Shown in pieces: positions 44,172 through 54,875 of a stretch of 64,000 bases of DNA. Positions within the stretch are counted from its first letter, which is position 1, and each line of letters begins with the position of its first letter. The notes under the pieces were generated by a model. The model made no database searches, had not been told where the DNA came from, and was given only the letters and a program-made list of their open reading frames with translations. Source of the stretch: Pseudorhodobacter wandonensis (GTDB lineage Bacteria; Pseudomonadota; Alphaproteobacteria; Rhodobacterales; Rhodobacteraceae); assembly GCF_001202035.1 (NCBI RefSeq), contig NZ_LGHT01000026.1:186001-250000 (forward strand), in the 5' to 3' direction. A program made the position numbers and the translations under genes.

Positions 44172-45848
44172 TTAGAACAAACCTTCCACATTCCCATCCG
44201 CGTTCAAACGGATCACCTCGGCGCTTGGAATCCGTGGCAGGCCCGGCATCGTCATGATCTCACCGCAAATCGCCACGATAAACCCTGCCCCCGCGCTCAG
44301 GCGCACCTCGCGCACAGGAACCGAATGGCCCGTAGGCGCGCCGCGCAGGTTGGGGTCGGTGCTGAACGAATACTGCGTTTTCGCCATGCATACCGGCAAA
44401 TTGCCATAGCCAGCCTCTTCCCAGGCCTTCAACTGCGCACGCACCGATTTGTCGGCCAGCACGGCATCGGCATGGTAAATCCGCTTGGCAATGGTTTCGA
44501 TCTTTTGCATCAACGGCATCTCGTCCGGGTACAACGGTGCGAAATTGGCGGCACCGCTTTCGGCCAGCTGCACAACCTTATGCGCCAAGTCCTCAATTCC
44601 GGCCGAGCCTTGCGCCCAATGCTTGCACAAAATCGCCTCGGATCCCTGCGATTTCACATAATCCTTAACCGCCTGCACCTCGGCATCGGTATCCGAAACG
44701 AAATGGTTGATCGCCACAACCACCGGCACGCCAAAGCTTTTCAGGTTGCCAATATGGCGCCCAAGGTTCGGGCAGCCCTTTTTCACGGCCTCCACATTTT
44801 CCGCGCCCAAATCAGCCTTGGCCACACCGCCGTTCATCTTCATCGCGCGCACAGTGGCCACCAGCACCACCGCGTCAGGCGCAAGCCCTGCTTTGCGGCA
44901 CTTGATGTTCATAAACTTTTCCGCGCCAAGATCGGCACCAAAGCCTGCCTCGGTCACCACATAGTCACCCAGCTTTAGCGCGGTCTTCGTCGCGATAACC
45001 GAGTTGCAGCCATGCGCGATATTGGCAAACGGGCCCCCATGCACAAAGGCCGGGTTGTTTTCCAGCGTCTGCACCAGGTTCGGCTGCATCGCATCCTTCA
45101 GCAACACGGTCATCGCGCCATCGGCCTTGATATCGCGGCAATACACTGGCGTTTTGTCACGACGATACGCCACAACAATATCACCCAAACGCTTTTCCAA
45201 ATCGGCCAAGTCATTGGCAAGGCACAAAATCGCCATCACTTCAGAGGCAACAGTGATGTCAAAACCCGTCTGGCGCGGGAACCCGTTTGCCACGCCGCCC
45301 AGGTTGACCACCACATCGCGCAGCGCCCGGTCGTTCATATCCATCACACGCCGCCACACCACGCGCCGCGCGTCGATATCCAGTTCATTGCCCCAATAAA
45401 CATGGTTATCGATCATCGCCGCCAACAGGTTATGCGCCGAGGTAATCGCATGAAAGTCGCCGGTGAAATGCAGGTTCATTTCTTCCATCGGCACGACTTG
45501 GGCAAAACCACCACCAGCGGCCCCGCCTTTCATGCCAAAGTTCGGGCCAAGGCTGGCCTCACGAATACAGATCACTGCTTTTTTGCCGATCCGGTTCAGA
45601 CCATCGCCCAAGCCGACCGTTGTCGTCGTCTTACCCTCACCGGCTGGTGTCGGGTTGATCGCCGTCACCAGCACAAGCTTGCCGTTCTTGCGATTGCTCA
45701 GGGATGCGATGAAATCCTGGCTTACCTTCGCCTTGTCATGGCCATAGGGCAGCAGATGCTCCGACGGGATGCCCAGCTTGTCGCCAATCTCCATGATCGG
45801 CCGCTTTTTCGCTTCGCGTGCAATCTCAATATCGGTCTTAAATGCCAT
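44172..45848 (-). CDS. fhs: Formate-tetrahydrofolate ligase
   Basis: ATP-dependent formation of 10-formyl-THF from formate; in marine alphaproteobacteria it serves methyl-compound and glyoxylate-linked C1 oxidation. The 558-residue protein has [19 protein letters not shown] (P-loop-like, near residue 67), [20 protein letters not shown], and a C-terminal [11 protein letters not shown]. The start [10 protein letters not shown] at 45848 gives the standard length; the frame is open beyond it without homology. Confidence 0.96.
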   Translation of the reverse strand: MAFKTDIEIAREAKKRPIMEIGDKLGIPSEHLLPYGHDKAKVSQDFIASLSNRKNGKLVLVTAINPTPAGEGKTTTTVGLGDGLNRIGKKAVICIREASLGPNFGMKGGAAGGGFAQVVPMEEMNLHFTGDFHAITSAHNLLAAMIDNHVYWGNELDIDARRVVWRRVMDMNDRALRDVVVNLGGVANGFPRQTGFDITVASEVMAILCLANDLADLEKRLGDIVVAYRRDKTPVYCRDIKADGAMTVLLKDAMQPNLVQTLENNPAFVHGGPFANIAHGCNSVIATKTALKLGDYVVTEAGFGADLGAEKFMNIKCRKAGLAPDAVVLVATVRAMKMNGGVAKADLGAENVEAVKKGCPNLGRHIGNLKSFGVPVVVAINHFVSDTDAEVQAVKDYVKSQGSEAILCKHWAQGSAGIEDLAHKVVQLAESGAANFAPLYPDEMPLMQKIETIAKRIYHADAVLADKSVRAQLKAWEEAGYGNLPVCMAKTQYSFSTDPNLRGAPTGHSVPVREVRLSAGAGFIVAICGEIMTMPGLPRIPSAEVIRLNADGNVEGLF

Positions 45849-46102
45849 GACATCCCTCTCCCTGGGTAAATCGCCCCTTTCGGGCTTAGGGAATGGTTTA
45901 GCCAGTCGCCCAGCACCAAGAACAGGCATTTCCGACGTATCCCACACCAAATTCGCCAGTCCTTGCCTTCTGGCGCAAAAATTTTCGCATCCTTCAAGGT
46001 TTACGCGTTTTAGCGCCATACGCGGGCCTGAAAATTGCCACGTTAGTGAAACCATAAGTGTTTCTGGACGTTACTACACTGTCTATAGCCAAGGAGACCG
46101 CT

Positions 46103-46189
46103 ATGCGAACGTCAAATGTCGCCATTCTCTTCAATGCCTCGCTCGGCATCGGAATGCTGCTCTCGGCAGGCGTGCTTGCGCTTTTGTAA
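46103..46189 (+). CDS. 28-residue putative membrane peptide
   Basis: A perfect AAGGAG lies 6 bases before an ATG that opens 28 codons: MRTSNVAILFNASLGIGMLL, then SAGVLALL and TAA. After two polar starts the rest is a hydrophobic, glycine-containing helix, so it should be a single-span peptide. It is in the gap between fhs and tam, both on the other strand. The ribosome site is stronger than at most genes nearby, which favours a real gene; there is no known function. Confidence 0.68.
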   Translation: MRTSNVAILFNASLGIGMLLSAGVLALL

Positions 46190-46270
46190 CATAACCACGC
46201 CTGTTGCGGATTAGGGCTGGTCAAAGTGGTTGAATCGCGCCGGCGCCCACCTTGCCATTCCCCGCAACCG

Positions 46271-47044
46271 TCACACTGTCAGGGTAAAAAACACCCGCCG
46301 GAACGGCAGCAATGCGGCCCCTTCGGGCAAAATCGGATAGGCCGAGCCCAAGGCCGTATCATACGCATTCAGAAACGCGCGGGTCTCTGCGCCATCCAGC
46401 TTGGCCAAAACTGGCCGCAACGCTGTGCTTTGCGTGAACAAGCGCACCGGATGCCCTTCGCCCTTTGGCTCCAACCGCTGCACATATTCGCTTTCCCATG
46501 CGCTTACCCTGCCAAGCGGCGCCAGCATTTCCCAATATTTCACCGCGCTTAATACCGGTGTTTCCGGCAAATCCGCAAAACGGTCGGCAAATAAGGACGC
46601 CGCAATATCACGGATAAACCGATGTGAGGCAGCCCCCCATTGCCGGGGCATCTGCACCGCCAAAACCCCGCCGGGCGCCAGCATCGCCGCAAGGCGTGGC
46701 ATCAACTGCGCATGATCACCCAGCCAATGCAGCGCCGCATTGGAAAAAATCAGCGCGGGCTTCCCCTCGGGTTGCCAATCATTGATATCCGCCTCGACCA
46801 GCCCGCTATAGGCCCCGGTTTTGCGCGCCTCATCCAGCATGGCGGGCGAATTATCCACCCCGATCACGTCCCGCCCTTTGAACCGCTGGGCAAGCGCCGC
46901 CCCGACAGCGCCATTGCCGCAGCACAGATCGATCACCGCGCCATCGGGCAATTCGGGCACTTGCGCCAGCAAGTCCATCGCCGGGCGCAGCCGCAAACCC
47001 CTGAAACGAGAGTAGTGTTCCGGGTTCCAATCGTTTCCACTCAT
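46271..47044 (-). CDS. tam: Trans-aconitate 2-methyltransferase
   Basis: A 257-residue SAM-dependent methyltransferase that esterifies trans-aconitate, an inhibitor of the citric acid cycle. The SAM motif is AVIDLCCGNGAVGAALAQRF (about residues 35-54), followed by GVDNSPAMLDEAR and ALIFSNAALHWLGDHAQLMP, the latter typical of Tam. DWNPEHYSRFRGLRLRPAMD at the N-terminus is also diagnostic. The start MSGNDWNPEH at 47044 was preferred to a codon 18 residues upstream. Confidence 0.92.
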   Translation of the reverse strand: MSGNDWNPEHYSRFRGLRLRPAMDLLAQVPELPDGAVIDLCCGNGAVGAALAQRFKGRDVIGVDNSPAMLDEARKTGAYSGLVEADINDWQPEGKPALIFSNAALHWLGDHAQLMPRLAAMLAPGGVLAVQMPRQWGAASHRFIRDIAASLFADRFADLPETPVLSAVKYWEMLAPLGRVSAWESEYVQRLEPKGEGHPVRLFTQSTALRPVLAKLDGAETRAFLNAYDTALGSAYPILPEGAALLPFRRVFFTLTV

Positions 47045-47165
47045 CCAAGGCGCTCCACTGCAAACTGCTTTCACGTTATCCCGCGCCCCTGCGGCCAAAG
47101 CAAATGCTTTCCCTCAAACACCAGCCGAATGCGCGGGCTTTATCCTACCCCAATGCCGAATAGCA

Positions 47166-47193
47166 AAATGCCGCAGGCTTCCCCGCGGCATTT
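47166..47193 (-). terminator. Hairpin terminator of ftsH
   Basis: A 9-bp stem AAATGCCGC (47166-47174) with GCGGCATTT (47185-47193), loop of 10. On the minus strand the stem ends in TTT followed by TGC, a modest T-run, 20 bases past the ftsH stop. Confidence 0.65.
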
Positions 47194-47212
47194 CAAATTC
47201 TTGCATCAGCGC

Positions 47213-49120
47213 TTAGGCCGAAGGCTCTGGCTCCAATCCGCCCTTGGGCGTCTTTGGCTTGGTCTTGGGAATAGCCACAACCGAGGCCGTTTCCCCGCCC
47301 GAGGGCTTGTCCTGATCATCATCGCCGCCCAGCTTTTCACCGGCCACGACTTTCTTGATCTCATCTCCGGTCAGCGTTTCATATTCCAACAGACCTTGGG
47401 CCAAGCGCTCAAATTCCTCGGATTTTTCGGTCAGAATTTTATACGCAAGATCATAGCCTTGATCGATAAGCGCCTTCACCTCTTCCTCGATCAGGTTTTT
47501 GGTTTCGGCCGAAACCGAGAATCCACCGGTTTGCCCCTGATAGCCCTGATGCGCCTCGGCGTAATCGATATTCCCGATTTTATCCGACATGCCCCAGCGC
47601 ATAACCATCGCGCGGGCAAGGCTGCTGGCCTGCATGATGTCACCCGACGGGCCATTCGACACGCCTTCTTCACCCCATTTGATGATTTCGGCGGCTTTGC
47701 CGGCCATGGTCATGGCGATCCGCTGCTTGCACTGGTCCTTGTGCATGCTCAGCTGGTCCATTTCGGGCAAGCTCATCACCATACCCAAGGCAGCGCCGCG
47801 CGGGATGATCGTGGCCTTGTACACCGGGTCGCATTTCGGCAGCGCCATGCCCACAATCGCGTGGCCAGCCTCATGATAGGCGGTATGCTCTTTTTGCTCG
47901 GCGGTCAGCACCATGCTCCGGCGCTCGGCCCCCATCATCACCTTGTCTTTGGCTTGCTCAAAATCCACCATCGTCACAAAGCGGCGGCCCACGCGGGCAG
48001 CCATCAACGCGGCTTCATTCACAAGGTTTGCCAAATCGGCACCCGAGAAACCGGGTGTGCCGCGGGCAATAATCCGCAAATCGACATCCGGACCAACAGG
48101 CACCTTGCGCGCATGCACGGTCAAGATTTTCTCACGGCCCTTGATATCGGGGTTTGGAACATGGATCTGGCGGTCAAAACGGCCGGGGCGCAGCAGCGCT
48201 GGGTCCAGCACGTCTTTGCGGTTGGTCGCGGCGACGATAATAACGCCTTCATTCGCCTCAAACCCGTCCATTTCCACCAGCAACTGGTTCAACGTCTGCT
48301 CGCGCTCGTCATTGCCACCGCCCATGCCAACGCCACGCGCGCGGCCTACAGCGTCAATTTCGTCGATGAACACGATGCAAGGCGCATTCTTTTTCGCTTG
48401 TTCAAACATGTCGCGCACACGGCTTGCGCCGACGCCCACGAACATTTCCACGAAATCCGACCCCGAGATGGTAAAGAACGGCACGCCCGCCTCGCCCGCA
48501 ATCGCGCGGGCCAGCAGGGTTTTACCGGTACCGGGCGGGCCAACCAGCAGCGCGCCTTTCGGAATTTTACCACCCAAACGGCTGTATTTCTGCGGATTGC
48601 GCAGGAATTCAACGATTTCTTCCAGCTCTTCCTTGGCCTCATCAATGCCCGCCACGTCATCAAACGTTACGCGACCATTCTTTTCGGTCAACAGCTTGGC
48701 CTTGGATTTGCCAAAGCCCATCGCCCCGCCTTTGCCGCCGCCTTGCATGCGGTTCATAAAGAAAATCCAGATCCCGATCAGTACCAGGAACGGCAGCCAG
48801 AGCGACAGCAGGCTGAAAAAGCCCGATTGCTCTTGCGGCTTGGCCACAACCTCGACCTCGGCCGCCATCAACTTGTCGGTCACATTCTCGCCTTGCGGCT
48901 TGATAACCGAGAAATCCTTGCCGTCTTTGCCACGTGCGGTAATCGTCTCACCGTCAAGCGTCACGCTGGCCACATCGCCGGCATTCACCCGCTCAATAAA
49001 ATCGGAATACGACACCGCGCGCGATGTCATCGACGTTTGCCCACCGCTGAACAGGTTGAACAAGGCCAGGATCAAGACCAGCAGGACGACCCAGAATGCG
49101 ATATTTCGTGCATTTCCCAC
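47213..49120 (-). CDS. ftsH: ATP-dependent zinc metalloprotease FtsH
   Basis: A hexameric inner-membrane protease that removes damaged membrane proteins and regulates LpxC and heat-shock factors. The 635-residue protein has two membrane helices (about 7-25 and 101-121), Walker A GPPGTGKT (194-201), Walker B FIDEID (251-256), the SRH region and the zinc site HEAGH (416-420). The start is a GTG ([10 protein letters not shown]) with GGAGAAG 5-10 bases upstream. tilS lies about 75 bases upstream, so this is the last gene of the tol-cpoB-tilS-ftsH run. Confidence 0.97.
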   Translation of the reverse strand: MGNARNIAFWVVLLVLILALFNLFSGGQTSMTSRAVSYSDFIERVNAGDVASVTLDGETITARGKDGKDFSVIKPQGENVTDKLMAAEVEVVAKPQEQSGFFSLLSLWLPFLVLIGIWIFFMNRMQGGGKGGAMGFGKSKAKLLTEKNGRVTFDDVAGIDEAKEELEEIVEFLRNPQKYSRLGGKIPKGALLVGPPGTGKTLLARAIAGEAGVPFFTISGSDFVEMFVGVGASRVRDMFEQAKKNAPCIVFIDEIDAVGRARGVGMGGGNDEREQTLNQLLVEMDGFEANEGVIIVAATNRKDVLDPALLRPGRFDRQIHVPNPDIKGREKILTVHARKVPVGPDVDLRIIARGTPGFSGADLANLVNEAALMAARVGRRFVTMVDFEQAKDKVMMGAERRSMVLTAEQKEHTAYHEAGHAIVGMALPKCDPVYKATIIPRGAALGMVMSLPEMDQLSMHKDQCKQRIAMTMAGKAAEIIKWGEEGVSNGPSGDIMQASSLARAMVMRWGMSDKIGNIDYAEAHQGYQGQTGGFSVSAETKNLIEEEVKALIDQGYDLAYKILTEKSEEFERLAQGLLEYETLTGDEIKKVVAGEKLGGDDDQDKPSGGETASVVAIPKTKPKTPKGGLEPEPSA

Positions 49121-49194
49121 GAAGCTTCTCCTTCACACGCCGGGCCGGAACGGGCCACAGCTTTGCGCTTAAAATAGACATAAGTTTCAACTGT

Positions 49195-50463
49195 TCAATG
49201 CGATAGTACAAATTGATTGAAAGGCGCGACAATGCGCGCGCTAAATTCCGTACCAAATCCCGCCATTGGGGCCGCAATCAACACCTCATTATACCACACC
49301 GCCGGCGACACGAGTAGTGAGTCGCGGCTAAAACCTGTGCTTTTCCAGCCTTTGCACTGGCGCAGCCCATCCGCGCCCAAGGCCCGCACCTCTTGCCCCG
49401 CCGCAAACGGCCCCGAAACCTGCCATCGGCCATCCCAAAGATGACCCGCCATACAAGGCCCGCCAACTGCGTGCGGTTCGCGCACCACACGAAACACCGC
49501 ATCCGAAACACGAATGCGACAGCCCGCCAAGGTCGCATCCTGCCCCGCGTCAATCGCGGCCATAACCCGCGCCACACCCGACCCGCGCGGCGCATAGCCC
49601 GCACCGGAAATCCAGCGCAAAGCCGCAATCAGCAACCGGCGCTGCACCTCGCGCCCTTCCCCGCGCCACAGCGTGCCGTCAAACACCACTTCTCCTGCTT
49701 GCGTTCGGCATACCCGCTGCGCCGCCTCTGCCGTTCCCGCCAAAACCGCAGTTTGCGCCTGCCTAAGGTTATCCATAACCGCCGCCAAGGTTTCGATAGT
49801 AATCCCCAAAGGTTTCAAAGCTGCTAACGCCTGCCGTGCCTTCACACGGGTAAATCGCGCATTGTCATTGCTCGGATCGTCAATCCAGCCCAGCCCGTGG
49901 CGCTGCAAATAGCCGCGCAATTGCGCCCGCGCGACGGCTAAAAACGGTCGCACAAACCGCACCTGCCCGTGATCGAACCCTGCGTTCATCCCGATCAACC
50001 CGTCGAGTCCGGCACTCCGCCCCAGCCCCATCAAAAAGGTCTCGGCCTGATCGTCGGCTGTATGCCCCAGAATAATATGGGAAATTCCCTCACGCCCCGC
50101 CCATTCGGCCATCAGCCCATAGCGGGCCTGCCGCGCGGCATCCATCAAATTGCCCGCCACCGCGCCATGCGCCCATGTCAGGGTGGTATGCGGCACCGCC
50201 AAGCCAGCGCAAACCTTTGCGACCTGCGCCGCCTCATCCGCGGATTCGGGGCGCAAAGCATGGTCAACCGTGACCGCCTGCACCGACCAGCCCGCTTGCG
50301 CCGCAGCCCGCACCATCAAGTGCAGGCTGGCAATGGAATCGCTGCCGCCCGATACGGCGACAGCGATCCCTGTAATTTTTTCTGTAAGAAACGCCGCTTG
50401 GGCCGTGCGCAGCAGATCCGCATCCCCGCCAAAGCCCGGCGCCAAATCGCTGCCTACTGGCAC
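49195..50463 (-). CDS. tilS: tRNA-Ile lysidine synthase
   Basis: Converts C34 to lysidine in the CAU anticodon of tRNA-Ile, switching its codon from AUG to AUA. The PP-loop is AVAVSGGSDSIASLH, with the downstream motifs NLMDAARQARYGLM and ILGHTADDQAETFLM. The C-terminal part binds tRNA. The start is unsure: a GTG at 50463 overlaps the end of cpoB by 10 bases, and a TTG at 50445 is possible; further upstream would run deep into cpoB. The gene is coupled to cpoB. Confidence 0.92.
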   Translation of the reverse strand: MPVGSDLAPGFGGDADLLRTAQAAFLTEKITGIAVAVSGGSDSIASLHLMVRAAAQAGWSVQAVTVDHALRPESADEAAQVAKVCAGLAVPHTTLTWAHGAVAGNLMDAARQARYGLMAEWAGREGISHIILGHTADDQAETFLMGLGRSAGLDGLIGMNAGFDHGQVRFVRPFLAVARAQLRGYLQRHGLGWIDDPSNDNARFTRVKARQALAALKPLGITIETLAAVMDNLRQAQTAVLAGTAEAAQRVCRTQAGEVVFDGTLWRGEGREVQRRLLIAALRWISGAGYAPRGSGVARVMAAIDAGQDATLAGCRIRVSDAVFRVVREPHAVGGPCMAGHLWDGRWQVSGPFAAGQEVRALGADGLRQCKGWKSTGFSRDSLLVSPAVWYNEVLIAAPMAGFGTEFSARIVAPFNQFVLSH

Positions 50464-51278
50464 CCCAGCCCCGACGCGGCAAGCGTTGCCTCGGCGGCCG
50501 CAGGATCGGCCGGAAAGCGCACACCGACCTCTTGCAAGGTCACGCAAGCCTCGGGTCCCTGCCCCAAAGTCGCCAGCGCCTGCCCCACTTTCAGCAAAGC
50601 ACTTGGCGCAAGCGGCCCGGTCATATCGCCCGAAAACGCCTCAAGCCAGGCACGCGCGGCATCGGATGTCTCGCCAAGGTTTGACAGTGCCTCGCCCCGA
50701 TAATAATGCGCCTGCGCAGTTAGTGGACCACCCGTGTAGGTCTGGGCAAAGGTCGCAAAGAGGTCCGCGGCGGCGCGAAAGTCACCTTGACCGAGCACCT
50801 CCTTGGCCCGGTCAAAATCTGTCTGCTCATTGGTTGCAAGCGATGCCCCGCCCGTAGGGGCTGTTGGCGCCAAGGTCGGCACAGCTGCCGCCCCCGTAGA
50901 GCCACCACCCAAAGGCGGAGTTGTGCCAACCGCGCCCAAATCGCCGCCCTCCAGCTCGGTCAGACGAAATTCCAGATCGCCAATCCGGTTGGTGCCGTCG
51001 GAAACCACCTGATTGATGCGAAAATCAAGGTTTTCGGTTTTGGCCGTCAACTGCGCCAAGGCCGCCTCGATCGCGTCCACCCGGTCCAGCAGCGACCCGC
51101 CAAGGCCCGCAGTACCCGCCGCCCCCGTCGTCGCCAGCTCTGCGCGCAAACCCTGCACCGACTGGTTCAAAACCGTCAATTCCTGCCGAATATCGGCCAA
51201 AGATTGCGCGCGGTCTTGCGCAAACCCTGCCAGCGGTACCACCGCCAGAATGATCGCCATAAAGCCCGCGCGCATCAT
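50454..51278 (-). CDS. cpoB: Cell division coordinator CpoB (YbgF)
   Basis: A periplasmic TPR protein that links Tol energy to septal peptidoglycan synthesis. Of 274 residues, the first 20 form a signal peptide (cleavage after GFA), residues 22-115 a coiled coil (SLADIRQELTVLNQSVQGL), then a Pro/Gly/Thr linker and TPR repeats in the last 120 residues (DFRAAADLFATFAQTYTGG; AQAHYYRGEALSNLGETSDA). The Tol-Pal genes lie immediately upstream, as usual. Confidence 0.93.
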   Translation of the reverse strand: MMRAGFMAIILAVVPLAGFAQDRAQSLADIRQELTVLNQSVQGLRAELATTGAAGTAGLGGSLLDRVDAIEAALAQLTAKTENLDFRINQVVSDGTNRIGDLEFRLTELEGGDLGAVGTTPPLGGGSTGAAAVPTLAPTAPTGGASLATNEQTDFDRAKEVLGQGDFRAAADLFATFAQTYTGGPLTAQAHYYRGEALSNLGETSDAARAWLEAFSGDMTGPLAPSALLKVGQALATLGQGPEACVTLQEVGVRFPADPAAAEATLAASGLGCQ

Positions 51279-51281
51279 GGA

Positions 51282-51812
51282 TCAGCTACCTGCGCCCAGC
51301 GACAATACAGTCACGGCACGGCGGTTGCGGCTATAACAATCCTCGGTCGAGCACACCTCTACCGGACGCTCTTTGCCGTATGAAACGGTGCGAATGCGGC
51401 TTGCTGCAACCCCTTGCGATACAAGGAAGTTCTGCGCAGCCGAGGCGCGACGCGCACCCAGTGCAAGGTTGTACTGGCGTGTGCCCTGCTCATCGGCGTG
51501 GCCTTCAACAATCACCGCATAGTCGGTGTTGGTGTTCAACCACTGCGCCTGACCGGTCAGTGTCGCGCGGGCTTCGTCCGAAAGCGTGTTCTGGTCCACG
51601 GCAAAGAAAACGCGGTCGCCCAGCGTTTGCTGGAAATAAGCGACCGAACGCGGATCGCTTGCATCACCAAGGCCCGAACTATCAATGCCGCCAGCACCGG
51701 CACCATTCATGCCATCACCGCCTGCGCCACCCGCGCCAAAGCGGTCAGGGTTGTTACAGGCCGCAAGGCCCAGCACAGCGATCAGCAATATCGCCTTTGG
51801 TAAATATGACAT
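51282..51812 (-). CDS. pal: Peptidoglycan-associated lipoprotein
   Basis: The outer-membrane lipoprotein of the Tol-Pal system. The signal peptide ends with LAAC (lipobox, Cys19), a Gly/Ala linker follows, and the C-terminal OmpA-like domain binds diaminopimelate (DYAVIVEGHADEQGTRQYN, then LALGARRASAAQ). 176 residues fits. It lies between tolB and cpoB on the same strand, with about 100 bases before it in which no other gene is seen. Confidence 0.97.
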   Translation of the reverse strand: MSYLPKAILLIAVLGLAACNNPDRFGAGGAGGDGMNGAGAGGIDSSGLGDASDPRSVAYFQQTLGDRVFFAVDQNTLSDEARATLTGQAQWLNTNTDYAVIVEGHADEQGTRQYNLALGARRASAAQNFLVSQGVAASRIRTVSYGKERPVEVCSTEDCYSRNRRAVTVLSLGAGS

Positions 51813-51909
51813 CCGTTCGTCCTTTGGTTAATAGCTTTGGCTTACAGCAGGTTCAGGCCAGCCTAGCAGGTTTTCTCTGCCCTGTGAATCGGGCATTTAT
51901 CACATTTTT

Positions 51910-53247
51910 TTATGGCAGCAAGGGTGACCATGACGGGTCAGACGCACCGCCATTGGCCCCGACAGCCCGCAGGTTCCGCCCCGAGATATCGACCGAATAC
52001 AGCGACGATTGCCCCGCAGCCCCGGCCGTTTCACGCGCGAACATGATGACACGGCCATTCGGCGACCAGGTCGGACCTTCGTCAAGGAAAGATGCGGTCA
52101 GCAAACGCTCTTCCGACCCATCCGTGCGCATCACGCCAATATGGAACCGGCCCTGATTTTGCTTGGTAAAGGCAATGTAATCGCCGCGCGGGCTCCACAC
52201 AGGGGTCGAATAGCGGCCTGCCCCGTTCGAAATCCGCCGTGGCTCGCCGCCACCTGCCGACATCACATAAATCTGCTGCGTACCCGATCGGTCAGACTCG
52301 AACACGATCTGGCTGCCATCGGGGCTGAAATCGGGCGCGGTTTCAATCGACGGCGCGTTGGTCAGGCGCGAAGATGCCCCACTTGCCACGTCAACACGGT
52401 ACAGATCACTGTTGCCGCCCTGCTCAAGGCTGAACACCACCGTCCGCCCGTCAGGCGCAAAGCGCGGCGCAAAGGTCATCGTGCCGGGCTGGTCGGCCAG
52501 CGCACGCGCCTGCACGCTTGCCACGTCCATCAAATAGATTTTGGGAAAGCCCGAAATATACGATGTATACAAAATCCGGTCGCCCGAAGGGCTGAACCGT
52601 GGCGCAATCACGATTGACCGGCTGTCGGTCAGATATTGCACATTCGCACCATCATAATCCATCACCGCCAAGCGCTTGGCACGGTCATTCTTTGGCCCGG
52701 ATTCCGAAACATAAACGACGCGGCTGTCAAAATACCCGCCCTCGCCGGTAATCCGGCTGTAAACAGCATCAGCCACTTTATGCGCCATGCGGCGCCAGCT
52801 TTGCGCGGTGCCTGCAAACTGCAGGCCTTCGCCCATCTGCTGACCCGAGAAAATATCGAACAGCCGGAACTTGACCACAATGCGGTCGCCCGAGGCGCTT
52901 ACCGCACCCGTCACCAGCGCTTGTGCGTTGATCGCTTTCCAATCGGCATAGGCAATCGGTGCGTCAAAACTATCGACCCGGCCAACAAAGGCACTGGACG
53001 GAATTTCGCGGAACAGGCCTGTGCCCGCCAAATCAGCCGCAATCACCCGCGACAGGTTTTGCGCATATTCGCCCGCCGCACCGTTTTCCGCGACGAAATT
53101 CGGCACCGCAATGGGCAGCGGCTCAATCACGCCCTCGGTAATTTCAATGCGCAGCGGGCCGTTTTGCGCCACTGCAGGGGCCGCATTCAGGCCGCCAAAC
53201 ATCAATCCAATAGCAAGTAATAGGCCGAAGGGGCTCTGATAGGTCAT
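51910..53247 (-). CDS. tolB: Tol-Pal system protein TolB
   Basis: A periplasmic protein that binds Pal and TolA. The 445-residue protein has a signal peptide (to about residue 27), an N-terminal alpha/beta domain, and a six-bladed beta-propeller with WD40-like PD40 repeats ([74 protein letters not shown]). The ATG overlaps the tolA stop (ATGA), so the start [10 protein letters not shown] at 53247 is favoured. Confidence 0.97.
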   Translation of the reverse strand: MTYQSPFGLLLAIGLMFGGLNAAPAVAQNGPLRIEITEGVIEPLPIAVPNFVAENGAAGEYAQNLSRVIAADLAGTGLFREIPSSAFVGRVDSFDAPIAYADWKAINAQALVTGAVSASGDRIVVKFRLFDIFSGQQMGEGLQFAGTAQSWRRMAHKVADAVYSRITGEGGYFDSRVVYVSESGPKNDRAKRLAVMDYDGANVQYLTDSRSIVIAPRFSPSGDRILYTSYISGFPKIYLMDVASVQARALADQPGTMTFAPRFAPDGRTVVFSLEQGGNSDLYRVDVASGASSRLTNAPSIETAPDFSPDGSQIVFESDRSGTQQIYVMSAGGGEPRRISNGAGRYSTPVWSPRGDYIAFTKQNQGRFHIGVMRTDGSEERLLTASFLDEGPTWSPNGRVIMFARETAGAAGQSSLYSVDISGRNLRAVGANGGASDPSWSPLLP

Positions 53248-54389
53248 TTGATCCTCATTCTCTCCGGGTTGAATACCAATTCCAAACTCCGCCACTGGTC
53301 ATATTTCTCAGCAGGAAGTTTGAAACCATTTGCACCGCAACGGATAATCGCACGCCGCGCAGCCTCATAGGCTTGCCGCGCAGCACCTTCAGATCCGCCT
53401 TCAAAGCTTAGCATTTTTATCGATGTCGCGTCCGGTTTGCCATCCTGGCCCAGCTCGGCCCCGACAGTCACCGTTACCAACAAGGCCTCGGACGACAGCG
53501 AGCCGACGTTCCAGCACGCCTGCACGGCCACACGCAAACCATCCTTTTCGCCCGCAGTCATCGGCGGGCCACTTGGCGCCGTCGCAGGGGCCGGCGTTGC
53601 CTCGGCACCCGATGCGGCACCGGCAGCGGCAGCAATCGCCGCATCAATCGCGGCCTGCGTGGCATCGGTCGTCTCGGGCGGCGCCGGGTTGTCACTTACA
53701 GGGGCCTCGGTCCGGCGCGCCGGTTTGGGCTTGGGGCGCGACGAGGCCGATGGCGCCAAAGGCTCGGCCTTATTCGCCTCGGTTGCAAGCTCGGTTCCCG
53801 CCTCTTGCGGCGCAGCTTCGGGCTTGGCCTCTTCCACCACAACGGCTTCGGGCGCGGCTTCGGGCGTCACGGCAGGCGTGGGGGCGGCATCGGTCACGGC
53901 ATCCGGGGCCGGTGCCTCGGTCGGCACGGGGGCCACACGCTGCGCAGGCTTGGGCCGGGGCCGCTCGCTGACATTGGGCGCCAAAACCGGCGGCTCTTCA
54001 ATTGCGACAGGCGCAGGCGGCGCAGGCTCATCGGGCGCTTGCGGCACAGGCGTTGGCCCAACATCGGTTACATCGGGCGACGCTGCCGGCTCGGGCGCCT
54101 TGGCGGGCACAGGGTCGGGCTGGGGCGGCACCACTTCTTCGACAGGCGCCGGCGGCTCTTCAATCGGTGTTGGCGGGGTTGGCGTCGCAATATCGGTTTG
54201 CGCGGCCTCGGGTGCGGGCGCAGTCGGCGCAGCCGCCAGCATCGCCTCAAATTCGGCGCTGGTCATCATAGACACTTCGGTCACTGCAATCTCGGGGGCA
54301 TCATCATGGCGGATAAAAAACCCGCCAATAAACACCCACAAGATCAGGCCGATATGTCCGATACCTGAATAAAGAACGCCCTTGTCCAT
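53244..54389 (-). CDS. tolA: Tol-Pal system protein TolA
   Basis: Spans the periplasm between TolQR and TolB/Pal. The 381-residue protein has one N-terminal membrane helix (about 9-25, [16 protein letters not shown]), a long Pro/Ala/Glu-rich rod (about 60-270, without the regular Lys-Ala repeats of E. coli TolA), and a C-terminal globular domain ([38 protein letters not shown]) of the TolA/TonB type. Low-complexity DNA makes both strands look open here; only the minus strand is coding. Confidence 0.92.
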   Translation of the reverse strand: MDKGVLYSGIGHIGLILWVFIGGFFIRHDDAPEIAVTEVSMMTSAEFEAMLAAAPTAPAPEAAQTDIATPTPPTPIEEPPAPVEEVVPPQPDPVPAKAPEPAASPDVTDVGPTPVPQAPDEPAPPAPVAIEEPPVLAPNVSERPRPKPAQRVAPVPTEAPAPDAVTDAAPTPAVTPEAAPEAVVVEEAKPEAAPQEAGTELATEANKAEPLAPSASSRPKPKPARRTEAPVSDNPAPPETTDATQAAIDAAIAAAAGAASGAEATPAPATAPSGPPMTAGEKDGLRVAVQACWNVGSLSSEALLVTVTVGAELGQDGKPDATSIKMLSFEGGSEGAARQAYEAARRAIIRCGANGFKLPAEKYDQWRSLELVFNPERMRIK

Positions 54390-54398
54390 CCCGTCAGC

Positions 54399-54872
54399 CT
54401 AGCCGCCGCTCGCGCCAAAAGAAGGCCCGTCCGTGTCGGTCACAAGTCCGATATTGCGAAACCCGCCGGCATTCAGCGCGCCCATCACCTGCGCCACACG
54501 GCCATAGGAAATCGCACCATCGGCGCGCAGGAAAATCTTGTCGCTGGTCCGCTCGGCTGCAACTGCCTGCAATTTCGGGATCAAATCCCCTTCGGCCACT
54601 TCTTGCGTCTGAATCATCAACTGGCCATCGGCCGTCATCGTAATCGTCAGCGGCTCTTCCTGCTCGGTCGGCAAGGCGGTCGCAGCGGTTTTCGGCAACT
54701 CGATCGGCACGCCCACGGTCAGCATAGGCGCGGCCACCATAAAGATAATCATCAGCACCAACATAACGTCGACAAACGGCGTGACGTTGATCTCTGACAT
54801 CGCAGCCGATTTGCCGCGCCGCCGTCCGCGCCGCCCGCCTCCGCCCGATTTTTGCATGACACCTGCGCCCAT
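54399..54872 (-). CDS. tolR: Tol-Pal system protein TolR
   Basis: 157 residues; with TolQ forms the proton-driven motor. A basic, Gly-rich N-terminus (GGGGRRGRRRGKSAAMS) precedes the conserved MSEINVTPFVDVMLVLMIIF, whose aspartate carries the proton. A periplasmic domain follows (VGVPIELPKTAATAL; DKIFLRADGAISYG). The family usually starts near the inner ATG at MSEI or slightly before it; the ATG at 54872 sits 3 bases after tolQ and is the better-coupled start. Confidence 0.95.
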   Translation of the reverse strand: MGAGVMQKSGGGGRRGRRRGKSAAMSEINVTPFVDVMLVLMIIFMVAAPMLTVGVPIELPKTAATALPTEQEEPLTITMTADGQLMIQTQEVAEGDLIPKLQAVAAERTSDKIFLRADGAISYGRVAQVMGALNAGGFRNIGLVTDTDGPSFGASGG

Positions 54873-54875
54873 GGC

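Noticed and set aside
46640-49177. Open frame of about 845 codons on the + strand
   Set aside because: It is antisense to ftsH, which has intact Walker A, Walker B and HEAGH motifs; the open frame is a product of GC-rich codon use.
53423-54372. Repetitive Gly/Ala/Ser- or Arg-rich open frames on the + strand
   Set aside because: They mirror the low-complexity Pro/Ala/Glu rod of TolA on the other strand.
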